From positions 1 through 64,000 of the forward strand of contig CAZIFW010000007.1 of assembly GCA_964538275.1 (NCBI GenBank): DNA of 64,000 bases, given 5' to 3'. This DNA comes from CANIGN01 sp964538275 (lineage in GTDB: Bacteria; Bdellovibrionota; UBA2428). The first letter of the stretch is position 1. Every line of letters begins with the position of its first letter. The position numbers and the translations under genes are program-made. Of this stretch, positions 27,017 through 35,752 are shown piece after piece. Below the pieces are notes generated by a model. It did not search any database. It saw only the letters and a list, made by a program, of their open reading frames with translations, and had not been told where the DNA came from.

Positions 27017-27685
27017 CTATTCAGGTGCAGCTGAGAGATCTTCTGGAAAATAGATTTTAACCTCTCTGCCTCGATGCGCCTCCCACTCTTTTCTGGATAA
27101 AACCCAGCTTCGTACAAATTTTTCTATAGCCGAGCGCGCACTCTCTTTAACCAACATCATTTTAGCCGGAGTAAGAGCAAGATTAGACAAAGTGGGAGTT
27201 AAAGAACGCTCTAAAGCCTCTAAGTTTTCACGCGCATTAAAGCGCAACCAGCCCGCATCACTTCTTTTTTCCATTTGGTCTGTATGGATGGCAGGAGGAA
27301 GCGTCGCTCTTATTTTTGGAGGAATTACAACAAGATCGTTTTCCCTCAACGACACATTCCAATCATCGCTCAAAAGGATGTGATAACGATAAGTCACTTT
27401 TACTTTAATTTCCGAAACAGTTGTTCCCAAATCTATTAAGTAATCAAACAGAGTGCGGCTATCCCTACGCGTAAGAGTGTCGTTGGTTTCCAGAATAGCT
27501 ACGTCTAGAACATCCCCTTGAGTGGGAGTCACCTGAGTAATGGATTCTCGAAAAAGCACACTCACTTCTTTGGGAGGAAAAATTTGAATGGGCTTAAATA
27601 TTCTAAAAGCTATGGGAAATAAGCACAGTAAAACTCCCAAAAAAATTAACACAAACCAGATTTTATTTTTTTGCTTTTCAGACAT
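27017..27685 (-). CDS. Membrane-anchored protein of unknown function
   Basis: A 222-residue protein with one N-terminal membrane segment (about 9-31) and a soluble periplasmic part. The centre (NVSLRENDLVVIPPKIRATLP) has the spacing seen in DUF4230-type proteins, where such a strand follows a Tyr-rich strand, but I cannot confirm the assignment. A run of Ser/Arg/Glu helices closes the protein. It stands between acnA and a hydrolase gene on the same strand, with gaps of 150 and 63 bases. Confidence 0.7.
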   Translation of the reverse strand: MSEKQKNKIWFVLIFLGVLLCLFPIAFRIFKPIQIFPPKEVSVLFRESITQVTPTQGDVLDVAILETNDTLTRRDSRTLFDYLIDLGTTVSEIKVKVTYRYHILLSDDWNVSLRENDLVVIPPKIRATLPPAIHTDQMEKRSDAGWLRFNARENLEALERSLTPTLSNLALTPAKMMLVKESARSAIEKFVRSWVLSRKEWEAHRGREVKIYFPEDLSAAPE

Positions 27686-27748
27686 ATAGACTCTCTATTT
27701 GAGAGTTTACTCGGGCTTTCTTAATTCGATAGCTAAAACTTGGATAAA

Positions 27749-29089
27749 TTAATTTCTATAGGCTGCAAGCTTATCTGCCATCACGCTTGGCAATTGCCCA
27801 CGTTGGCTCTGAGCCTTAATATGTTGAGAATAGTTGGTAGGCCCCTTATAACCAGCCCAGCCTGCCTCTTGATTATAAATCCACTGAGAAACTAAGCTCA
27901 CGAAATCTTTACGCGCCTGATCGTCAAATTCAATCATATGATCAGTATCTAACCAGCTCACTAGAGTTGGTCCGGGATAATTGGCAGCAAAAGTTTGCTG
28001 AGTTTCTTCAGTAAAGATAATTTTATCTTTGGATGGAATCACCACGAGCGCAGGAACTTGAGAGAGTCGCTGGTTCTTAAAAACTGCTTTCATTTTCTTA
28101 GTCACTCCACCTGCTGAAAGTAAAAAGCGGTTTGTAACTTCTCTTAAGATTAAACTCAAATCTTCGTCTGCCATTTCTTCTAGAGCGACAGGGTTAGAGG
28201 TAAAATCTGTATCAAGCAAATCAACTTCGCGATACATTTCCACAGGAGACAAAACTCCTAAACGCTGAACGGGTGACTTGAACTCCCCTTTTTTCATATT
28301 AGTCCCTGGAGATGTCATTATCACAGACGCAATGCCGTCCGTAGGATGCTCCCACTCCCCTGCATAGGCAAGCGCTACGCGTGAGCCAAAACAATTTGCG
28401 TACAAATGAATCGAAGCTCGAGAGCCTTGCATCTCTCGCACCAAGTAAAGATGCTCGTAAGAAACATGTATATCCTCTAAAAATTCAGCTGGATCTCCAA
28501 TCGCTAAATCGAGTGGGCCAGAAAGTAAATGATCTAGGCTACTGCTAGATACATGCCCTCGCATGGGACGGCCGTTTCCATCTGTTACAGATTCACTCAT
28601 GCCCGATCCTCTACGATCAAAGAATAAAGAAGTGATTCCTTTTTCTGCTAATGCTTCGCCACTTTTAGAATACCAACGCGCGTTGGACTGCAATCCATGC
28701 ACTCCTAAAAGATATCCTTTAGGATTTACTGCAGGAAACAAAACGGCACGCAATTTTAAAGTTTTAGGGAGATCTGTTTCTCGAAATATTCGATTAAATA
28801 AGCCCCCAATGAGTGGGATATGCCCTAATACCCGACCAATGCGCCCCACAACTGGAATGTTGATTTTTAAATTACTCACATCATACTGAGCAGAATATTC
28901 TAATACGACAGCTTCGCTCTGTTGGCGTTGTTTTTGTACCGCAAGTATTGAAGCCAGTTCCGTGCGGCCTTCTTCTGTATCCAAATTTACCGTAGTGGCA
29001 TTTGAAAGATCAGAGATATATTCTCCAGACCAAGCGTTAAAAGTAAGCAGGGTTGCAAGCAGTACCGTGAATAGTTTTGCTTTAAACAT
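27749..29089 (-). CDS. Exported alpha/beta hydrolase with a cysteine at the nucleophile position
   Basis: A 446-residue exported protein: signal peptide 1-21 (cleavage near AWS-GE), a linker to about 110, then an alpha/beta hydrolase domain of the lysophospholipase / Hydrolase_4 type. Seen: GVHGLQSNARWY (oxyanion hole), FFDRRGSGMSE, nucleophile elbow ANCFGS with Cys233 where Ser is usual, an acid candidate Asp355 in IPSKDKIIF and His384 in DTDHMIEFDD. The triad would be Cys-Asp-His, as in PHA synthases or dienelactone hydrolase. Substrate unknown; the Cys may instead mark an altered or weak catalyst. Periplasmic or outer membrane location inferred from the signal. Confidence 0.8.
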   Translation of the reverse strand: MFKAKLFTVLLATLLTFNAWSGEYISDLSNATTVNLDTEEGRTELASILAVQKQRQQSEAVVLEYSAQYDVSNLKINIPVVGRIGRVLGHIPLIGGLFNRIFRETDLPKTLKLRAVLFPAVNPKGYLLGVHGLQSNARWYSKSGEALAEKGITSLFFDRRGSGMSESVTDGNGRPMRGHVSSSSLDHLLSGPLDLAIGDPAEFLEDIHVSYEHLYLVREMQGSRASIHLYANCFGSRVALAYAGEWEHPTDGIASVIMTSPGTNMKKGEFKSPVQRLGVLSPVEMYREVDLLDTDFTSNPVALEEMADEDLSLILREVTNRFLLSAGGVTKKMKAVFKNQRLSQVPALVVIPSKDKIIFTEETQQTFAANYPGPTLVSWLDTDHMIEFDDQARKDFVSLVSQWIYNQEAGWAGYKGPTNYSQHIKAQSQRGQLPSVMADKLAAYRN

Positions 29090-29224
29090 GAATCATTTAT
29101 AGAAGGTCACAATCTATGCTCTCAAGACGAAGAACGGTCAACACTGTCTCAATTTTGAACAATGCAAATGCCTTAAAATGCATCACTGACACATTGGCAG
29201 AGTTTTTGCAGATATGCATCCGCC

Positions 29225-30067
29225 ATGACTTTGCGAGTAACCAAAAACAGTGCCCTTAGCAAAACACCTTTTGTAATTGCGCAAAAGCCTTCAAGATCCT
29301 TGCGCTTAGCATTTTGGGGTTTAATAACGAGCTCAGGAATTTGTTGGACCCTTGCCCTTTTGTTGGGAAGCTCCCTTTTGAGCTCTTGCTCAGGCAGTAT
29401 ATTTAGCAGCGATGGTAAAGGCAGCCCTCCCGCCGATATAGCTCCAGCCGCTAATGGTGGTGGCGCTCAAGATGAAGCGGATAGAGGAGTAGCCCCAACA
29501 CCTGATTACGACGAAAATGACCCCAACATCTCTGTCATCGATAGAAGCAATGGCGGTGGCCGCGTAGTAACAGATGTTAAAACACTAACGGTCTTTGAAA
29601 TTTTAGCTCCAGCAAAAGTTCTCGAATGGACACGCAACATGAACGAAAAACAAGAGCTAGACCTCTTATCTCGCCTCTCCCTTAATATTGTTATGGGACC
29701 TGCAATTCGCAGCGGAAAAGATAACATCTCACGCACAGTGAGTTTTTATATTGGGCGCAATGGAGTAAATGTAAGTCGCAATTCAAATGCTCAAGCCCCC
29801 TATGCAACAGTAACGATGTTTGTAAGTACTGATGAAACTACAGAAAGTGGCCGTAGGATGTTTGCAAGTGGTACTCTCCAAAACAAAGACGATGGAACTT
29901 CTGAATTTATCGCTTTAACTTTAATACTTAAAAAAGGATCTAAGAATTCTTACACGATGCTAGAAGGTAGTCGCTTTATTGAATATAGCGAAGCGGGTGA
30001 CCCGCTCGAGGGATACCGCCTCAACAATAATACGATGATAACAATGAGCGTTCAGGACAAAAAGTAA
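29225..30067 (+). CDS. Predicted lipoprotein of unknown function
   Basis: A 280-residue protein with a lipobox LLSSC (Cys55) after a hydrophobic stretch (about 30-52). The 25 residues before it are longer and more basic than a usual signal peptide, so the real start could be an internal TTG; ATG 29225 is kept because no better site is marked. After the Cys comes a Gly/Pro/Asp-rich linker (about 60-105) and then a globular domain with FEILAPAKVLEWTRNM and several beta strands. No family recognised. Its stop is two bases from the stop of convergent cstA. Confidence 0.7.
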   Translation: MTLRVTKNSALSKTPFVIAQKPSRSLRLAFWGLITSSGICWTLALLLGSSLLSSCSGSIFSSDGKGSPPADIAPAANGGGAQDEADRGVAPTPDYDENDPNISVIDRSNGGGRVVTDVKTLTVFEILAPAKVLEWTRNMNEKQELDLLSRLSLNIVMGPAIRSGKDNISRTVSFYIGRNGVNVSRNSNAQAPYATVTMFVSTDETTESGRRMFASGTLQNKDDGTSEFIALTLILKKGSKNSYTMLEGSRFIEYSEAGDPLEGYRLNNNTMITMSVQDKK

Positions 30068-30069
30068 AA

Positions 30070-31758
30070 TTAAACTTTAAGCAAAGTATCAGTCGAAGCA
30101 GAACTTCCTTTATCCATAAGGTTCTGCTTCACAGCGATTCCAATTATGTAAAGAGCTAACATAATCAAAGCCAATGAACCCACGCTATTGATCATTGCAA
30201 AATCAAGCCCATTAGAAGCTTTCCAATTGCCTACAACGAGCAATCCCAAAGACCAAAACGTAATGAGCAAGACAAAAAGCATAGGTATTAAAGTAAAAGC
30301 AATACGCTTGCGTGCTTTGTGCAACCAAACTGTAACTGCCAACAAAGTTAAAGCTGCAAGAAGTTGATTGGAAGCTCCAAAAAGAATCCAAAATCGACCC
30401 CAGCTACCTGCATCCATCGTTAGCAAAAATAGTAGTGGAACCACAGACATCGTTAATGTGCTAATAACAGAGCCAACTTTACCTTTAAGGTTCAATATTT
30501 CTTGTACAAGATAACGACCTAAACGAGTAGAGACATCAAGAGTATCAAATATAAAAGTAGAAAATGCCATCGCACCAAAAGTGGTTGCAAGTTTTAAATT
30601 CCCTTCGCCAATTACGATAGTTAAAAACTCACCAATACCTTTGCCATAAATTACTCCTGGTTTTAATCCTTCTGCTTGTGCGGGTGTAAGCTTCATGATC
30701 ATCACCATAGCTATGACTGCTACAAAAGCTTCGGCTAGCATGGCGCCATATCCCACAGACTTGCAGTGTGTTTCTTTAGAGATTTGTTTAGATGTTGTGC
30801 CTGAGCAAACAATTCCGTGAAAGCCAGAACAAGCACCACACGCAATAGTTACAAAGAGAAAAGGAAAAAGACTACCTGTCATTCCACCTACATCAAAACC
30901 TCTAAAGGCTGGCTGCTGAATAGAATAATCTCCAAAAATCAGACCAATCACTCCTATGGCCAATGCAATATAAAGAATAAAGCCACCCATAAAACCACGA
31001 GGCTGCAACAAGAGCCAACATGGAAGCAATGATGCAATTGCACAGTAGGCCACCAAAATATATGCCCATGTTTGGAATTCAAAAACAAACCAAGTTGAAC
31101 ACAACATTCCTACCCATGAACACGCCAGTGAAAGTGGAATGAATATAAGAGTCATGAGCCACATGGGAGGATTTACAAAACGTTGAAAAACTCCTGCGAT
31201 CAATGAAAGAACAAGATAAAAAATACTGGCAGCTGCTACAGCTCCACCGGGATTAAATCCCACATTTTCAACAGCTGAGAGTTCTTCGCTCCCCGAAATA
31301 AAACTCCCAATTGTGATGTCAGCAAATGCAACAATAATGTAATTCAGCGCTAACCAAATAAAAATCACCATGGCAAAACCCGCACGCTTGCCCAAAACTT
31401 TTTTTACAATTTCAGCAATTGAAACGGCTCCATTACGCACAGAAATTGCGAGGGAAGTAAAATCGTGAACGGCTCCGATAAATACAACTCCAATTGCTAT
31501 CCACAAAAGCGAAGGGATCCATCCAAAGTTCTGAACGGCTACAATTGGACCTGCGATTGGCCCCGCTGCTGCGATAGCACTGAAATGTTGTGCAAAAAGA
31601 TAGAAGGGACTGGTGGGAACAAAATCTTGTCCATCGTTCACCTTATGTGCCGGAGTAATTGCATTGGGATCTAAGCCCACTTGCTTGGCCACCCACTTTC
31701 CATAGGCAAAATAAGCAATTGAAATAAAACTCAAAAATCCAATTCCCAGCACCAACAT
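30070..31758 (-). CDS. cstA: Carbon starvation protein CstA (peptide / pyruvate transporter family)
   Basis: Inner membrane protein of 562 residues with about 14-16 hydrophobic helices. Seen: the CstA opening with FAYGKWVAKQ, the AAAGPIAGPIVA block, VHDFTSLAISVRNG, and CGACSGFHGIVCSGTTSKQ typical of CstA/BtsT. The family imports peptides or pyruvate on starvation. It is shorter than E. coli CstA (701), matching the compact form found in many bacteria. Preceded on the same strand by an AbgT-type transporter; a family B palindrome lies in the 156-base gap. Confidence 0.93.
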   Translation of the reverse strand: MLVLGIGFLSFISIAYFAYGKWVAKQVGLDPNAITPAHKVNDGQDFVPTSPFYLFAQHFSAIAAAGPIAGPIVAVQNFGWIPSLLWIAIGVVFIGAVHDFTSLAISVRNGAVSIAEIVKKVLGKRAGFAMVIFIWLALNYIIVAFADITIGSFISGSEELSAVENVGFNPGGAVAAASIFYLVLSLIAGVFQRFVNPPMWLMTLIFIPLSLACSWVGMLCSTWFVFEFQTWAYILVAYCAIASLLPCWLLLQPRGFMGGFILYIALAIGVIGLIFGDYSIQQPAFRGFDVGGMTGSLFPFLFVTIACGACSGFHGIVCSGTTSKQISKETHCKSVGYGAMLAEAFVAVIAMVMIMKLTPAQAEGLKPGVIYGKGIGEFLTIVIGEGNLKLATTFGAMAFSTFIFDTLDVSTRLGRYLVQEILNLKGKVGSVISTLTMSVVPLLFLLTMDAGSWGRFWILFGASNQLLAALTLLAVTVWLHKARKRIAFTLIPMLFVLLITFWSLGLLVVGNWKASNGLDFAMINSVGSLALIMLALYIIGIAVKQNLMDKGSSASTDTLLKV

Positions 31759-31828
31759 AAGTGCCGCAGAAGCTAGCCCTAGAGCATGAGTTTTATCAAG
31801 AAACTAAGTCTATCAGGGACAACTCCTT

Positions 31829-31916
31829 AAAAAGTTACCAAATGCGAGGCCGCAGGGAGCGATGTGGCCGCGTGAGGGCCATGAGCGACCGAGAACGAAG
31901 CAGATGGTACTTTTTT
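31829..31916. repeat. Palindromic repeat, family B, copy 1
   Basis: AAAAAGT-t-ACCA at the left pairs with TGGTACTTTTT at the right. The interior carries ATGCGAGGCCGCAGGGAGCG and GAGCGAC-GAGAACGA-GCAGATGG, and in between a GTGGCC/GGCCAT hairpin. The same blocks recur in copy 2 (59980-60084) in reverse orientation. It begins at the last base of the AbgT stop codon; on the minus strand the right-hand arm becomes the 5' part and the stem ends in a T run (ACTTTTT), so it should end AbgT transcripts before cstA. Confidence 0.8.
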
Positions 31917-33453
31917 AGTGGCCGGGCATCCAGAGAGGAGCGCCAGGTCCCATAGGCCAGTTCATAGTCATCCAAACAAACAACATAAGCGACCAGAAGA
32001 TTAGGAAGAGTACAGAATAAGGGAGCATAAGAGCGATAAGAGTTCCTACGCGCGCCTTAGGGTCGTACTTGTTAGCAAAAGCCAAAATAAGAGGGAAATA
32101 CGGCATAAGTGGAGAGATAATGTTCACCACAGAATCCCCTACGCGATATGTTCCTTGAGTAAGCGCGGGGCTGTATCCCAAAAGCATAAACATAGGAACA
32201 AAGATGGGAGCCATCAAAGCCCATTTAGCAGAAGCGCTTCCAATCATAAGATCTAGAAAAACCGTTAGAAGAATAAAACCAATCATCATAGGAATAGGGC
32301 CAAGATTTAATTCTTTAAAGAATTCCGATCCGTGAACCGCTAAAACCAAGCCGATATTGGAAGTGTTAAAGAGAGAAATAAACTGAGCGGCAAAGAAAAC
32401 TAGAACAATATAAGGAGCCAGTGCCACCATAGCTTCTTGCATAGCATCTATGACATCGTTAGCTTTTTTAAACTTCTTAGTCGCATAACCAAAAACAAGT
32501 CCGGTTAAAGACCCCACTAAGAAAATTACAACTACGACACCTTTTAAAAGTGGAGAATGAAATATATCGCTTGTTGGATCGCGCAAAAAACCATTTTCAG
32601 GAATCATTCCGATAGCAATCAGAGCTGCGATGACAAGAGTTACAACACCCGCATACAACAATCCGCGCTTTTCATTTTTAGTTAATTTTTCAATTTGTTC
32701 TGGAAGCGCTTCCCCTTTGTACTTGCCCAAAAATGGAATCGTAATTTTTTGAGCAATTAAAGTTCCAAGTACAATAATAAGCATCGAAGAACTCGCCATG
32801 AAGTACCAGTTTGCGAGCGGAGTCACCACAAAAGCAGGGTCAATAATCCGAGCAGCTTCCTGTGAAATTCCTCCCAATAAAGGATCAGCAGTACTTAGAA
32901 GAAAGTTAGCAGCAAAGCCGCCCGATACCCCTGCAAAACTCACTGCCAAACCTGCAAGTGGGTGCATGCCAAGACTATGAAAGGCCATTGCCGCGAGTGG
33001 AATTAAAAGTACATACCCCACATCTCCCGCAGTGTGAGAAAGAATTCCAGCAACGAGAACAGCGGGAATAACTAAATAACGAGGAGCCTTTTGCACAATC
33101 AATCGAATCAGAGTTGAAAGCAATCCGCTTTTTTCTGCCAAACTAAATCCGAGCATGGCTACGAGCACGGTTCCCAGTGGTGCAAAACTTGAAAAGTTTT
33201 TCACCATATCCGTTAAGATAAAATGAATTCCTTTAACAGAGAGTAAATTCACTACAGTAATAGCTTCATTTTTTATTGGGTGCACAGCACTGAATCCCGT
33301 AACACTTGCAATCCATGAAGCGATCATGACCACACCACATAAAATCAAAAAAAGAATAGCGGGATGTGGAAGAGCATTTCCGGCGGCTTCAACCTTTGCC
33401 AAAAAACGAGTAAGAGGAGTTGATTCAGTTAGGTTTTTTGTATCTTTAGTCAT
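31915..33453 (-). CDS. AbgT-family transporter (p-aminobenzoyl-glutamate type)
   Basis: Inner membrane transporter of 512 residues with about 12 helices and the family opening FLAKVEAAGNALPHPAILF. Other family blocks: SHTAGDVGYVLLIPLAAMAF and GSASAKWALMAPIFVPM. Characterised members import p-aminobenzoyl-glutamate or export sulfonamides. Exact substrate unknown. Followed downstream on the same strand by cstA, a second nutrient or starvation carrier, though a family B palindrome between them probably terminates transcription. Confidence 0.9.
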   Translation of the reverse strand: MTKDTKNLTESTPLTRFLAKVEAAGNALPHPAILFLILCGVVMIASWIASVTGFSAVHPIKNEAITVVNLLSVKGIHFILTDMVKNFSSFAPLGTVLVAMLGFSLAEKSGLLSTLIRLIVQKAPRYLVIPAVLVAGILSHTAGDVGYVLLIPLAAMAFHSLGMHPLAGLAVSFAGVSGGFAANFLLSTADPLLGGISQEAARIIDPAFVVTPLANWYFMASSSMLIIVLGTLIAQKITIPFLGKYKGEALPEQIEKLTKNEKRGLLYAGVVTLVIAALIAIGMIPENGFLRDPTSDIFHSPLLKGVVVVIFLVGSLTGLVFGYATKKFKKANDVIDAMQEAMVALAPYIVLVFFAAQFISLFNTSNIGLVLAVHGSEFFKELNLGPIPMMIGFILLTVFLDLMIGSASAKWALMAPIFVPMFMLLGYSPALTQGTYRVGDSVVNIISPLMPYFPLILAFANKYDPKARVGTLIALMLPYSVLFLIFWSLMLFVWMTMNWPMGPGAPLWMPGH

Positions 33454-33596
33454 TTGGAAATACCTTTAGCAGCCGAGAAAGCTATGAAGTTTCCTGCATC
33501 GAGTCAAACTCTTATTGCTTCACGGGCTCTTGCACTTAACTCTAAAGACACAATTTCAGTTACGCAACAATCTGTCTCGTTCGCTAAAGAATAATT

Positions 33597-34124
33597 TTAA
33601 TGATCCGCAGCTCTTTTGAAGATTTTTTCTAGGCGTCTTTTCCTAAATACAAAAAGTTGAGTGATAACTTTCTCTGCGACCCAATTAAACTTCTTAAGTT
33701 GTGGCTTTAGAGAATACTCCACATGATCGATGAGCCATGTTCCTTCGCTTTTTGCAGGATAAGTTTTTCCATCTATAACGATATCTTTGATTCCTCGTTT
33801 AAATTCGTGTTTATGTCGCCACACTTCGAAAGGCCCATCCTTCTGCAAATCAACAAAGAATTTGTAATCAGGCTCATCACACCAATCCACATACTCAACG
33901 TTCCATTTAAAAAAAGGCTTAAGCCATTTGTTGTAACTTCGAATTTGAAAACTTGAATCCTTTCCCATGACTTCAGGAACATTTTCTAAATGTAACTTTA
34001 AAAAGTCTGGCGAAATGGCCACTAGGTTTTGCGGATCACAATGAAAAGCCCAAATTTCCTCTAAGGGTTGCTTAAGCCAAAGTTGTGTTTGAAGAGTGCG
34101 AGTGCCTTTTTTTTGCTCGGACAT
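33597..34124 (-). CDS. SRPBCC (START-like) superfamily protein
   Basis: A 175-residue soluble protein with the ligand-pocket fold of polyketide cyclase / CoxG-like proteins: TQLWLKQPLEEIWAFHCDPQNL (start), a strand-rich centre and a long C-terminal helix (VEYSLKPQLKKFNWVAEKVI) that closes the pocket. The usual role is binding hydrophobic ligands such as lipids or cofactors; here it is unknown. The start ATG has no clear ribosome site. It sits apart, 143 bases before the AbgT gene. Confidence 0.75.
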   Translation of the reverse strand: MSEQKKGTRTLQTQLWLKQPLEEIWAFHCDPQNLVAISPDFLKLHLENVPEVMGKDSSFQIRSYNKWLKPFFKWNVEYVDWCDEPDYKFFVDLQKDGPFEVWRHKHEFKRGIKDIVIDGKTYPAKSEGTWLIDHVEYSLKPQLKKFNWVAEKVITQLFVFRKRRLEKIFKRAADH

Positions 34125-34227
34125 TACAGTTAAGATTAGCTTAGAAATGACTTATCAAAAAGCCAGAATCCAAAACTCGTAAACCTATAAAGCTTCCGTC
34201 TCAAATCTGTTACGATGAACTCAGTAA

Positions 34228-34725
34228 ATGTTTAATGCCATATACAGTCACCTATGCCAAAAACTCATATTTTCAGCTATCTTGCTCTTTCCTCTCAGAG
34301 GATTTGCCTGCAAACAGGAAGCTCCTGTTGTGCAACTCCTAAACAATATAAAAATTGAAGTTTCGGCTCAAAGTGGCCTTCGACTTTCGGGAAAAAATAC
34401 CAAACCAAGTATTCTTCGAATAAAGAGCGCAGAAGAATCTAATAAAATCCCCCTGGTAGTTGAAACTCAAGTGACGGAAATGAAAAACACTGTACCTCTT
34501 TGGAAGCGTGCGACGGGCACAGCGCCCGAATTCCAAGAAGTTCAGTTACCTCTTCTGATTGAAATTCGACCAGAAAGAGTTCTAGAGAGTGATTTAAATT
34601 ATGTGATTGACCTCAAAGAAGAGGATAAAAATTTTCAAATAGAGGTCTTATTTCGAGGAGGCATGTCTAAATCGCGAGGCTGCGGAGGCAGTGCTAAAGT
34701 AGAAGCACGAAAAGCTACTCACTAA
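34228..34725 (+). CDS. Exported protein of unknown function
   Basis: A 165-residue exported protein. N-terminal hydrophobic segment (about 12-27) then FACKQE, where the Cys could be a lipidation site, but the preceding residues (GFA-C) fit a lipobox only loosely. Mature part: beta-rich with SGLRLSGKNT and ERVLESDLNYVIDL, and a closing Cys in RGCGGSAKV. Not recognised. Its last four bases overlap the 3' end of nuoB on the other strand. Confidence 0.65.
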   Translation: MFNAIYSHLCQKLIFSAILLFPLRGFACKQEAPVVQLLNNIKIEVSAQSGLRLSGKNTKPSILRIKSAEESNKIPLVVETQVTEMKNTVPLWKRATGTAPEFQEVQLPLLIEIRPERVLESDLNYVIDLKEEDKNFQIEVLFRGGMSKSRGCGGSAKVEARKATH

Positions 34726-35318
34726 GCTGTTTTTTTACCTTCAGGAAAAGCTTCATCAACACCTAATTTTTCGTTAGGTTCGCCCACTTGGCGTCCACGT
34801 TTACCCGAACCCCCTTGGTGATCTCCAAGAGTAGGACGCGCAACTGCGACTTTATTTTGAAGTTTAATAAGTCCGTCAATCAAAGCTTCAGGACGTGGAG
34901 GACAACCAGGAACGTAAACATCTACAGGAACCACGCGATCTACACCTTTGAGAACGTGGTAGCCCTCTTTCCAGTAAGGACCGCCTTTTGTAGCGCAAGA
35001 ACCCATTGCAATAACCCAACGAGGATCAGGCATTTGATCATAAAGTCGTTTCACACGAGTTGCCATTTTGAGAGTAACGGTTCCGGCAACGATCATAAAA
35101 TCAGACTGACGAGGAGTTGCTCTGAAAACACCGCAACCAAAGCGCTCTAAATCGTAGCTAGAAGCACCTGTTGCCATCATTTCGATCGCGCAACAAGCCA
35201 GACCAAAAGTCATGGGCCAAAGGCTATTTTTTCTTCCCCAGTTAACCACTTGGTCCACTCGAGAAAGCATAAGATTGTCACCACCGATGGGGCTTTTGTT
35301 TAAAAGCGTATTGTCCAT
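34722..35318 (-). CDS. nuoB: NADH-quinone oxidoreductase subunit B (solitary)
   Basis: The complex I subunit that carries cluster N2, the last [4Fe-4S] centre before quinone. All four ligands are present: Cys42-Cys43 (LACCAIE), Cys108 (MGSCATKG), Cys139 (VPGCPP). ATG 35318 is preceded by AGGAG at 7 bases; TTG 35336 is an alternative. At 198 residues it is longer than the core and ends in a charged, Gly-rich tail (about 160-198). No other nuo gene lies nearby; the adjacent gene is an Fe-S carrier. It could be the genome's only NuoB placed apart, or a related hydrogenase small subunit-like protein. Confidence 0.9.
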   Translation of the reverse strand: MDNTLLNKSPIGGDNLMLSRVDQVVNWGRKNSLWPMTFGLACCAIEMMATGASSYDLERFGCGVFRATPRQSDFMIVAGTVTLKMATRVKRLYDQMPDPRWVIAMGSCATKGGPYWKEGYHVLKGVDRVVPVDVYVPGCPPRPEALIDGLIKLQNKVAVARPTLGDHQGGSGKRGRQVGEPNEKLGVDEAFPEGKKTA

Positions 35319-35354
35319 AATTTTGCTCCTACTCAAACTACTACTACAGGATCT

Positions 35355-35681
35355 CTAAGCTGAAAAACTCGATCCACATCCGCATGAAGTTTTTGCGTTA
35401 GGATTATTGAATACAAAGCCTTGTCCGTTCAAGCCATCTGAAAAATCTAATTCTGTACCCTTTAGGAACAAAAGGCTTTTAGCATCTACAGCAACCTTTA
35501 CCCCGTGAATATCAAGGATCTTGTCGCCTTCTTGAATTTTATCCTCAAAGTCCATTTTATAGGACATGCCCGAGCAACCCCCACCCACTACGCTCACGCG
35601 CAGGTAAGTACTTGTTTTTCCTTCACGTTCTTGAACCGAACGCACCTGTTTGGCCGCTTTTTCGGAGAGATTAAAGTCCAT
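35355..35681 (-). CDS. erpA: A-type iron-sulfur carrier (ErpA/IscA family)
   Basis: A 108-residue A-type carrier that receives Fe-S clusters from the assembly scaffold and inserts them into enzymes. Cluster ligands are present: Cys36 in GGGCSGMSY and Cys100/Cys102 in SCGCGSS. It begins upstream of nuoB with 36 bases between, on the same strand, so the two are probably one mRNA; maturation of the NuoB cluster is the obvious link. ErpA versus IscA versus SufA cannot be decided from one sequence. Confidence 0.92.
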   Translation of the reverse strand: MDFNLSEKAAKQVRSVQEREGKTSTYLRVSVVGGGCSGMSYKMDFEDKIQEGDKILDIHGVKVAVDAKSLLFLKGTELDFSDGLNGQGFVFNNPNAKTSCGCGSSFSA

Positions 35682-35752
35682 AGCCCTATCATAGCCTGCT
35701 TAAGCGAGATTTCCCATGAATTTTCGTCGATCTTGGACTACTTTAACCGCCA

